This document shows positions 36,311 to 43,254 of a stretch of DNA of 43,254 bases, one piece after another; within the stretch, counting starts at the first letter, position 1; each line of letters opens with the position of its first letter. Origin of the DNA: a virus; IMG/VR virus record IMGVR_UViG_3300029915_000061, positions 1 to 43,254 of that record. One strand, 5' to 3'. A model generated the notes under the pieces. That model had not been told where the DNA came from. It did not search any database and saw only the letters and a program-made list of their open reading frames with translations. The translations under genes and the position numbers were made by a program.

Positions 36311-37779
36311 TGGCTCTCTTGATGCAAAAGCCGGATGCGACGGATTCCCCAATTCAGGGCATGGCAGCGCCTCTGGTGCAGCACCCCATGCACGCGATGG
36401 TTACGCCGATAGTTGGCAGACCCAGCCTTGCGTCAATGGTTCCCCCTCCTGATACGGATACACCTCCTCCGCAGATGAGTCAGAGTGACATTGACGGCAT
36501 GAGCGGTGGAGGCGGAATGGCAGCGATGCCGCAGTCAAAGCAGCCGATAGTCCGAACTATGACCCCATCTGAACGAATAGAGGACCATCTCAATCAGAAG
36601 TTGATGGCCGATTATGAGAAGGATGCCAACCCATACGGCTCAGCAAATAATCACCCCGGATTCTTTGGGAAGGTTCTGCATGGTCTGAGTGTGGCGACTG
36701 GCGGACCCGGAAGGCGCGAATTTGAGGAACAGGGCGGAACTACCCGCAGTGGTCATCAAGTCGTAGGTCTGGAGAACAAGATTCAAGGTATTGAATCGCA
36801 GCAGAGCCAGCAAGCATTTCAGGGGGCAAATACTGCGCACTTGAACGCGGAGACCCCAGAGATTGCGCCGAACGCAGAGAGCGAACGAGAGTTGCAGACC
36901 GCGCAAGCCGGGAATCTGGATTCTGAGACTACGGAAAGGGCACAGACGGCGGCGCAAGGGCCATCTCTGGCGAACGCCTACGCTCATGCGGTGAATCAGG
37001 CAATTACGGCTGGACGCGACCCCGCGCAAAACCCGATTGTGCAACATTTGAGCGATGCCATCACCGCATTGCAGCCGCAGCAGAACAAAACTCAGGAAGC
37101 ACCGAAGACGATTCAGGTTCAGGTTGGCGGCAAACCTCATCAGATGGCGTGGAATCCGAAATCTGGTAAATATGACCTTGACCAGGGTGAAAGCGGCGAG
37201 AAGCCTCCAACTATCAAGGTGGGCAGTGGCGATGCTGAGTTGGACCGTACCGGGAGCAGATTCGGTAAGCCGTATGAGTCTGCGGTATCGAGTGCGAATA
37301 CGCAACTTGAGAAGATCGCCGATGCGAGAGCGATGATTAACGGAAACGCAGAGGCCCAGGCGTTAGGAGTGCCTAAAGTCCTGACGGCACTTGTTTCCGG
37401 TCAAGGTTCTGGTGTCCGCATAACACAGGCTGAACTGAACATGATTGCTCATGCTCGCGGAATCCAAGGTGATTTTGAAGGATGGATGAACAAGGTTAGC
37501 GGCAAGGGTGCGTTAACGGACGAGCAGAAGCGTCAACTTTCCGGGGTTCTGGATGATGCCAAGCAGCGCATCATCGTCAAACAGCAGATTGCTAACGATA
37601 CGCTTGACCGAATGAATGGAGCGCCTACGAGACAAGAAATCATTCAGGCGGATAAGGACGCACGGCAAAAGCTGTCGGAATATGAACAGCATGGATTTTA
37701 CACAGGGCAGCATATTCCACAGGGAACAGTTGTCGGGTTTAGCGCAGACGGTAAAGTGAGGATAGACGATGCCCGTTAA
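36310..37779 (+). CDS. Internal virion/ejection protein candidate (489 aa)
   Basis: ATG 36310 overlaps the previous stop (TTTTAATGG), GGAGGG upstream. N-terminal Pro/Met-rich disorder, then Gln/Ala/Asn helical region (residues about 140-260), a globular piece (VQVGGKPHQMAWNPKSGKYD) and a helical C-terminal domain with AELNMIAHARGIQGDFEGWM and RQLSGVLDDAKQRIIVKQQI. No lysozyme motif. Fits an ejection or DNA-injection protein by context. Confidence 0.6.
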   Translation: MALLMQKPDATDSPIQGMAAPLVQHPMHAMVTPIVGRPSLASMVPPPDTDTPPPQMSQSDIDGMSGGGGMAAMPQSKQPIVRTMTPSERIEDHLNQKLMADYEKDANPYGSANNHPGFFGKVLHGLSVATGGPGRREFEEQGGTTRSGHQVVGLENKIQGIESQQSQQAFQGANTAHLNAETPEIAPNAESERELQTAQAGNLDSETTERAQTAAQGPSLANAYAHAVNQAITAGRDPAQNPIVQHLSDAITALQPQQNKTQEAPKTIQVQVGGKPHQMAWNPKSGKYDLDQGESGEKPPTIKVGSGDAELDRTGSRFGKPYESAVSSANTQLEKIADARAMINGNAEAQALGVPKVLTALVSGQGSGVRITQAELNMIAHARGIQGDFEGWMNKVSGKGALTDEQKRQLSGVLDDAKQRIIVKQQIANDTLDRMNGAPTRQEIIQADKDARQKLSEYEQHGFYTGQHIPQGTVVGFSADGKVRIDDAR

Positions 37780-39481
37780 GGAGTATAGCCCGGACCAATT
37801 GCAAGCGGCCAATATGGACCAGAGCAGCGCATCCGACTCTACGCCTCCCCCTTCGATGCTCCAGCAGGGCATGAGCGCGCTAGGGAACTTCGGCAAAGGG
37901 TTGTTGAAAGGGGCAGGCAGCACATTACGCAACATCGGGAACCTTGAGGCCAAAATTCCCGGGCTGAAATCCATGATGCCTGCCGATGTGCAGGATTTGC
38001 TGGGTTCCGAAGGCGACCAGATGGTGAAGCCTCAAGGAATGGCGCAAACTCTTGGTAAGGGAACCGAGCAGGCCGCAGAGTTCCTCATTCCTGGTGCTGG
38101 TGAGGAAGCAGGCGCTGCCAAACTCGCGTCAATGGCTCCGAAGCTGGGAAAAGCCGCTCTCCCGCTGGCAAAGGTCGCAACTTCCGCGATTGGTTCCGGC
38201 TTAGTCAATAAGGCGCAAGGCGGGAACTTCTCTACTGGCGCGATGATGGGCGCTGGTGGGCAGGTAGTTGGGCAAGGCTTGAAGGCGGCGGCCCCTGCGC
38301 TCGCGGAGAGTGGATTAAACATCACGAAGGCTATGAGGGGAAGAGGACGCGATATTGGGCAGGCTGTTCTCGATGAAACTTCCGGCATTCGTCCATCCAC
38401 GGTCGCGGAGAGCGCGAAAAACAAAATCTCCTCGCTTTATGGGGAGAGGCAGTCTATTTTAGACAAATCCAGCCTAAAGCCTAATCCAGTGCGCGGATTG
38501 CTTTCTGCCCCAGCGCAGGAAATACCGCTTCACGAGCAGCCCTTCGTTCCCGGAGAACTATCGCGCCCGGTTACGATTGAGAATCCCGCTCGTCCGATGC
38601 CAAAGCAGCTTCCCGTTTCCACTAGGTCAACGCCGCTTTCTTCGCATAACGACATTTTCCCTGACCAGTTGCCAGGTGCCACCACCACTATTCCAGTTGA
38701 TACTCCAGCGGATGCACCTGGGATGGCGCAAAGGCAGTCTATCGGTCAGATTCCTGGATACTCCGGCGGTCGACAGCCATTGCAGGGTGTTTTGATACGT
38801 CCTGCTGCCGTAGGACGCGGAGCAATCCCTTCAACGCTTCCGAATAACGTCGCATCTCTCGGTCCAGCGCGGAGAGTGCTCGCCGATGCTATGAGCAGTG
38901 CTCGCGGTATGGAGGCACCGACACTTCACGGACAAGTCAGCAATATGAGCGACTTCCTACATACAGGGGCGGTCAGTGGTGAAGCAATCCCGATGAACGT
39001 CACTCCCTCGCGGCTAGGACGATTACAGCAAGGCTTTAGCGACGAACATTTGACGTGGAATCCAAACATCCATGAAAGGGCTAACGCTGCTGGCCAAAGA
39101 GCATACGGCGCGATGACAGGGGAATTGGAACGCACTGCACCTGAAACAGTCCCGCTCAATTCTCGGATTTCTAACCTGATTCCTGCACAGAGAGCGGCAG
39201 ATTCGTTGACGCGGGAATCGTCAGTAGGGCAGAAGGTTCTAGGACGATTCGGAGCGCATACCGGAGCACTCGCAGGGGCAGGAATCGGGGGAGGGATAGG
39301 ATACAAAGAAGGCGGAGTCCCTGGGGCGCTTGCTGGAATCGTTTCTGGTGCAGTCGCGCCAGAGTTGATAGCCTCGCCAGAGGGAAAACTAGCAATGGCG
39401 CGTCTCCTGAATAAAACGGCGGCATTGAGGCCGCTAGTCGGCACCGCTGCACAGTTTACGAGAAAGAAGGACGATGAATGA
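37769..39481 (+). CDS. Large internal virion/ejection protein with hydrophobic Gly-rich segments (570 aa)
   Basis: ATG 37769 overlaps the previous gene by 11 bases. Gly/Ala-rich amphipathic runs occur at residues about 85-180 (AAEFLIPGAGEEAGAAKLAS, later MMGAGGQVVGQGL) and near the end (HTGALAGAGIGGGIGYKEGG), suggesting membrane insertion during DNA ejection, like T7 gp16/P22 gp20-type proteins. The centre is Pro/Ser-rich linker. The next gene, a 50-aa membrane protein, overlaps its stop. Confidence 0.6.
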   Translation: MPVKEYSPDQLQAANMDQSSASDSTPPPSMLQQGMSALGNFGKGLLKGAGSTLRNIGNLEAKIPGLKSMMPADVQDLLGSEGDQMVKPQGMAQTLGKGTEQAAEFLIPGAGEEAGAAKLASMAPKLGKAALPLAKVATSAIGSGLVNKAQGGNFSTGAMMGAGGQVVGQGLKAAAPALAESGLNITKAMRGRGRDIGQAVLDETSGIRPSTVAESAKNKISSLYGERQSILDKSSLKPNPVRGLLSAPAQEIPLHEQPFVPGELSRPVTIENPARPMPKQLPVSTRSTPLSSHNDIFPDQLPGATTTIPVDTPADAPGMAQRQSIGQIPGYSGGRQPLQGVLIRPAAVGRGAIPSTLPNNVASLGPARRVLADAMSSARGMEAPTLHGQVSNMSDFLHTGAVSGEAIPMNVTPSRLGRLQQGFSDEHLTWNPNIHERANAAGQRAYGAMTGELERTAPETVPLNSRISNLIPAQRAADSLTRESSVGQKVLGRFGAHTGALAGAGIGGGIGYKEGGVPGALAGIVSGAVAPELIASPEGKLAMARLLNKTAALRPLVGTAAQFTRKKDDE

Positions 39482-39630
39482 TAGTGCTTTTCTGCATGGC
39501 GCTGGTAGTAGTTCGGATTCTGTATTCAGTCGCGGAAATCTACTTTGAGCGCGATTGGCCGCGACACACTTGGAGGGGGTTGTTGGCATCTATAGCCCTC
39601 TTTGCATTTTCTGTTTCGATATTTGCTTAA
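39478..39630 (+). CDS. 50-aa two-helix membrane protein, holin/pinholin candidate
   Basis: The frame ATG 39478 to TAA 39630 overlaps the preceding stop by ATGA, with AAGGACGATGA just before. Residues 2-21 (IVLFCMALVVVRILYSVAEI) form one transmembrane helix and about 33-50 (GLLASIALFAFSVSIFA) a second, joined by a charged loop (FERDWPRHTWR). Size and topology match small holins; it lies within the late tail genes rather than with the membrane cluster at the left end. A minor virion or membrane role is equally possible. Confidence 0.65.
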   Translation: MIVLFCMALVVVRILYSVAEIYFERDWPRHTWRGLLASIALFAFSVSIFA

Positions 39631-39641
39631 GGAGTAACACA

Positions 39642-40367
39642 ATGCCCACGATGAACACGTCCGCTTTCGCACCGCTGCCCGAGGTTGCGCTTCCGGGAAA
39701 GCCCGCGTATGTATACGGGTCACTCGCCACCGATACACAGGATATGCTGCTACAGGTAACCAACGTCGCGGCAACGGGCGGCACGGCTACCGTGTCGGTA
39801 TATGTCCTCGCGGGAAACATTCCCGTCGTCGGCAATCTGATCTCGATTGCTGGCACTCAAACCTCCAGTGGTCTGTTCAATGTTTCCTCTGTGCCGCTGA
39901 CCAACGTCACCATCAACGCGACGACCGGCATCGGGTCTGTCCAATTCGCGCTGGTTGGCACTGTCAGCAGCGTTGCGGACGCTGGACAAGCCATCGTGCC
40001 TATCCAAGAGGTTCCCGAGACGCTGGCGGCCAATACGAGCGTTCCGGTCTATATTCCCTCGCAGGAACCGAACGACATGGGCGAGAAGAGCATCACGACC
40101 GCGATCACCTTCCCGACGATGCCCACGGCGGCAACCGTGAAGCTCTATTCGGCTATCAACCTGCCCAAGAATCTGCCGGGGTCTGCTGGGTCCGAGTGGA
40201 CGCTGGTTGGAACGGTGGCTACGGTGGCGGCATCCGCGCAGACTATCGGCCCACTGTTCACCGAAGATACGAGCGCAAACACGGCGGCTCTCGCTGGTCG
40301 GTTCTTCTGCCTGCAAGTCACGGGCGTTACCGGGTCCGGGCTCATCACAGCCAAAATGATTTCGTAG
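39642..40367 (+). CDS. Beta-rich structural protein (241 aa)
   Basis: ATG 39642 (MPTMNTSAFAPLPEVALPGK) after AAGGAG; the longer frame back to 39555 overlaps the small membrane gene only. The protein is Thr/Ala/Val-rich with modules of the type PVVGNLISIAGTQTSSGLFN, then VTINATTGIGSVQFALV, similar to modules in the 1606-aa protein. It ends LQVTGVTGSGLITAKMIS. It is probably a tail or decoration protein. Confidence 0.65.
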   Translation: MPTMNTSAFAPLPEVALPGKPAYVYGSLATDTQDMLLQVTNVAATGGTATVSVYVLAGNIPVVGNLISIAGTQTSSGLFNVSSVPLTNVTINATTGIGSVQFALVGTVSSVADAGQAIVPIQEVPETLAANTSVPVYIPSQEPNDMGEKSITTAITFPTMPTAATVKLYSAINLPKNLPGSAGSEWTLVGTVATVAASAQTIGPLFTEDTSANTAALAGRFFCLQVTGVTGSGLITAKMIS

Positions 40368-40391
40368 TGGTAGAAAGATGAGGCGCAGCAA

Positions 40392-40889
40392 ATGACGACC
40401 TACTATCGGCGCGACGACGATGTACAGAATGGCCTGGGGCAAGCCATGCCGAATATCGCCGTCACCTATCTGACGCAACCGGGCAACACCTTGGCGACTG
40501 TCTACGGCGCAACGACGGGCGGAACGCCTATTGCCAACCCGCAGTACACAAACGGGCTAGGTCAGGCGGTCGCTTACCTTGCTGCGGGGCAGTATACGGT
40601 GACATATTCGGGGTCGCAGATTCAAACGCTCACTTACACAGACCAGAGCATCGGTGGCGCATTTCCGGGTGGATCCGGTCCGCTGGTTATCACGCCGAAT
40701 CCGAATGGTGTGGTGCGCGTCTTCACGCTGTCACAAGCTCCGCCGAATCCAAGCGCGGATTTGGTATTCGTGGCTGGTTCGTATGTTCCATATGGGGGAA
40801 CGACATACACGGTGAGCGGAACAACGCTCACATGGCTCGGCGCGGTTCCTCCACAGACAGGAGATTCCTTTGACTACTTCATCCTTTAG
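40392..40889 (+). CDS. Tail-associated beta protein (165 aa)
   Basis: ATG 40392 with GAGGCG upstream. N terminus MTTYYRRDDDVQNGLGQAMP, then NIAVTYLTQPGNTLATVYGA and a repeated NGLGQAV motif at 14 and 55, hinting at an internal duplication. The second half resembles a collar or baseplate beta sandwich (NGVVRVFTLSQAPPNPSADL). It overlaps the spike gene by 20 bases, so it may be the spike attachment protein. Confidence 0.65.
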   Translation: MTTYYRRDDDVQNGLGQAMPNIAVTYLTQPGNTLATVYGATTGGTPIANPQYTNGLGQAVAYLAAGQYTVTYSGSQIQTLTYTDQSIGGAFPGGSGPLVITPNPNGVVRVFTLSQAPPNPSADLVFVAGSYVPYGGTTYTVSGTTLTWLGAVPPQTGDSFDYFIL

Positions 40890-43254
40890 ATTAGGTATTT
40901 TGTGGCTTGCCTCTTGCGTAATCGCGCTGGGGCAGGGTTCGCAACTGCCGAAGTACACAGTGGCAACGCTCCCATCTGCATCGACGCAGCCTACATACAC
41001 GGTGCAAGTGATTGACGGAATCTCCGCGTCCGATTGCACGGTTGGGGGTGGTTACTTCAATGTCATTTGCGTAGTCAATGGAGGAATATGGCAGTCTGCG
41101 GGCGTCGGCGGCATCCCTGGATGGACGATCACCGGATCTGGCTCATCGCAGGTGGCAGCGGCTCCCGGCACGATATCGGCGGGCGCTTCGGTGCAAGCCC
41201 CACTAGTAGGTCCACGCTACGTTGTAAGCAACTTTTCCGGAGCAGATACACTCACTCGAATCAACGCTTGCAATGCCACGGTGATCGCAGCGGGCGGCGG
41301 CATTTGTGACGCAACTACGGACAGTACCACGGCCACGTACACGTCTACTATCTATGTTGGATGCAGTATGGATGGAACGCATGGTCCGACGTGCCCCCTC
41401 AATTCCAGCAGCGTTCAATACTACCCTCATGTAGAGCTTATCTTGCCGGTAGCAGGGCGGTGGGCATTCAATATCACAGATGGAGTGAGCTGCGGACTGT
41501 ACCAGAACAACAACACAGACATTCTTAGTGACTCCACTAACTCAGCGTCAAATCCGACAATTTTGACAGATGTTAATTCTTCTACCTATATGAGAGCCCT
41601 GTACTGTACAGATAACTCAGTCAGCGGCTCATACGGGTACTACCACGCAAAAGGGTTTTCTACGCAGGTATATTACGGCACAATGACTGGTGCAGTTGTG
41701 GATGTACGAGGCCGAGTCTACGACCAAAGCCAGTTTGAAGGAATTGGCGTGTACCTCAGTTCAGGAAACACCAATCTGAATCGCGCTATTTGGATAGAGC
41801 AGCCTTGCTGCCAAGCGACGTTCGATAGGCTGAATGTGGTATCGAGTGGGATGGGTATCCCTCTGACTATCGGGCAGGGGTCATTTGCAACCGGCATAAG
41901 CACCACGTCAGGTTCTCCCACAATATCCTACACTGCGGTGTCACTCAACCCGACTGCGCTTGTTGGCCAGTATGTATACACGGAACGCGGCGATCCGCTA
42001 ACGAATGTCGGTATTTTCGGATACACGATCTTGGCGGTAAACACATCTGCTAAAACTATGACGCTTAGTGGAAACGCCACAGCATCGTCTGCTTCTCCCG
42101 GCGTGATTGAAATTCAACCGTCGGGAGTAGCGGGGCCACGCTCGATTGAAGTGAAAAACAGCACATTCAATTTTCCTGAGAATGGAATGCCAAATGTCTT
42201 TGTGACAGGCAACTATAGTACATCAGGCGTGTACCTTCACGACCTGTATATGGAGCGAGACGGAAATTCTGACACGACGACCGCTGATATTATTCTCGGC
42301 CAAAATGTGCAGAATGTGACAATTGACAATCCGTACCAAGCATCCAAAGGGTACGGGAATGACCCCCCGATATTGACAAACTACACAACCATGCAAACGT
42401 GGAACATAACTGGAGCCGCGACGATAACAGGAATAGTAGACGCGGCGAACGGTGTCACGATTAGCCCGTACGTGCGCGGTGCTTCTTCTGGTAGTTCTTG
42501 GGGTGGCGTAGTCTCCTATAATCCTAGCCAATCGGGAGTAACTACGACGTCGCTCTCTATTAAGCAAGTGGCTACGCCACCGGCACCGTATGGCCTAGCG
42601 TCTACGTCCGGCGGTAGCCTAGCCGCAGGAACTTATACTGTTTCCGTGTCGGCATTGGACGCTGTAGGCGAGATATCTGCATGTGCAGCGGGAAGTGGGC
42701 AGACAGCAGCAGGAGCTACCGCAGCATTTACGACAACTGGTTCTTCAGGTAGCGTAGCATTGTGGTGGACTTCTCCTAGCGGAGCTGCGGGATACAATGT
42801 ATGGCTTAGCTCTGGGCAGTGCTTCAACACTGTAGCTCCATACTTTGTCCTCACAACTGGGACGGGTACAACGGGCACTATTCCAGTGACGAATACCAGC
42901 GGCAGCTTTCAACTAGCAGGCCCTTTCGCCATCGCAACGCTGGCAGGCGGAAGTTCGCCAACGTCTTCCATAACGATTGAACCGTCTAGCAACGGAGCAA
43001 CCAGCGGGAACACCGGAAAAACAACACTGCTCGATCCCAACGGCAATTCCATACTGCAAATCATAGCGGGAGGCATGAATATTGGGAGTTCTACTGCCGG
43101 AAACTCTGTGAATACAAATGAGTACCAAGGGCCGCACGGAACGCTCGGGGCCTACTCGGTAACTTACGATGACTACCACAATCATTACATTACAAACAAC
43201 GACACAGGGTCGATCATTTTGCAGTCTCCGCAGACCTATATCAAACTAGGAGAC
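40870..43254 (+). CDS. Tail spike / receptor-binding protein with signal-like N terminus, cut by the window edge
   Basis: TTG start at 40870, six bases after AGGAG, inside the previous gene; it was easy to miss because it starts with TTG and has no stop in the window. 795 codons are visible. Residues 7-22 (RLGILWLASCVIALGQ) read as a signal peptide, with LASC matching a lipobox at Cys16. Residues about 100-560 are beta-helix-like, Ser/Thr/Asn-rich with several Cys pairs. Residues about 572-678 form a fibronectin-III-like domain (GTYTVSVSALDAVGEISACA). Joined to position 1, the frame would end after two further residues (RF) at a TGA. Likely receptor-binding protein; a signal peptide here is unusual. 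Confidence 0.72.
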   Translation, partial: MTTSSFRLGILWLASCVIALGQGSQLPKYTVATLPSASTQPTYTVQVIDGISASDCTVGGGYFNVICVVNGGIWQSAGVGGIPGWTITGSGSSQVAAAPGTISAGASVQAPLVGPRYVVSNFSGADTLTRINACNATVIAAGGGICDATTDSTTATYTSTIYVGCSMDGTHGPTCPLNSSSVQYYPHVELILPVAGRWAFNITDGVSCGLYQNNNTDILSDSTNSASNPTILTDVNSSTYMRALYCTDNSVSGSYGYYHAKGFSTQVYYGTMTGAVVDVRGRVYDQSQFEGIGVYLSSGNTNLNRAIWIEQPCCQATFDRLNVVSSGMGIPLTIGQGSFATGISTTSGSPTISYTAVSLNPTALVGQYVYTERGDPLTNVGIFGYTILAVNTSAKTMTLSGNATASSASPGVIEIQPSGVAGPRSIEVKNSTFNFPENGMPNVFVTGNYSTSGVYLHDLYMERDGNSDTTTADIILGQNVQNVTIDNPYQASKGYGNDPPILTNYTTMQTWNITGAATITGIVDAANGVTISPYVRGASSGSSWGGVVSYNPSQSGVTTTSLSIKQVATPPAPYGLASTSGGSLAAGTYTVSVSALDAVGEISACAAGSGQTAAGATAAFTTTGSSGSVALWWTSPSGAAGYNVWLSSGQCFNTVAPYFVLTTGTGTTGTIPVTNTSGSFQLAGPFAIATLAGGSSPTSSITIEPSSNGATSGNTGKTTLLDPNGNSILQIIAGGMNIGSSTAGNSVNTNEYQGPHGTLGAYSVTYDDYHNHYITNNDTGSIILQSPQTYIKLGD

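Noticed and set aside
1-43254. Integrase, excisionase or attachment site making the phage temperate
   Set aside because: No tyrosine or serine recombinase motif was found in any plausible gene, so the XRE gene alone does not establish lysogeny.
1-43254. Terminal direct repeat at the window ends
   Set aside because: The first and last 25 bases share no obvious direct repeat, so the ends look like a simple cut in a permuted genome rather than defined termini.

Overview
The window looks like most or all of the genome of a tailed bacteriophage, probably a podovirus of a Gram-negative soil or freshwater bacterium. The tailed-phage call rests on a terminase pair, a P22-sized portal (851 aa), a scaffold-like protein, a coat candidate and connector/tail genes. 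No tape measure, tail-tube or sheath gene is visible, but there is a run of ejection-type internal proteins, which favours a short tail. Signal peptides and a membrane-anchored spanin-like protein favour a Gram-negative host. Acidobacteriota is my guess from remembered family resemblance only. No integrase, DNA polymerase, tRNA gene or CRISPR array was found. An XRE repressor-like gene is present, so the lifestyle is open.

Layout. (1) 3-2911, plus strand: end of the tail/spike region, then a membrane-protein cluster that is the best lysis candidate, closed by a UUCG-loop terminator at 2939-2968. (2) 2958-12305, minus strand: a dense early/middle operon in which most genes overlap by ATGA, GTGA or TGATG. 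It encodes a pentapeptide-repeat protein, several HTH and zinc-ribbon proteins, a VRR-NUC nuclease, a cytosine-5 methyltransferase, a DnaB-like helicase with its probable loader, a Lar-like anti-restriction protein, a RecE-like exonuclease with a partner, and an XRE repressor-like gene. (3) 12306-12666: a control region with divergent signals and one short plus-strand gene. (4) 12713-16468, minus strand: queD and a dpdA-like DNA transglycosylase gene, a terminator, a hexapeptide-repeat protein and many small unknown genes. (5) 16469-16859: a second control region sharing sequence elements with the first. (6) 16860-43254, plus strand: late genes in the order terS, terL, small genes, portal, scaffold, coat, GroES-like co-chaperonin, an Acb2-like cyclic-nucleotide sponge, connector and structural proteins, a 1606-aa virion protein, internal proteins and a tail spike that runs off the right edge.

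How it fits together. The late operon leaves the right edge and appears to resume at the left edge. If position 43254 is joined to position 1, the spike ends at a TGA at 7-9 that overlaps a possible CTG start at 6-8, the same overlap style used throughout the genome. This suggests a circularly permuted complete genome but does not prove it. Packaging probably starts near terS, where short repeats are shared between the upstream spacer and the terS coding sequence.

The most interesting theme is defence evasion. DNA modification (QueD plus DpdA-like, and a compact 5mC methyltransferase), restriction alleviation (Lar-like) and cyclic-nucleotide sequestration (Acb2-like) are all encoded, in separate modules. 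Other unusual points are virion genes with N-terminal signal peptides, a GroES without GroEL, a probably leaderless repressor gene, a gene whose only good Shine-Dalgarno sits before an ATA codon, and no recognisable endolysin. All functional names come from reading motifs; no database search was run.
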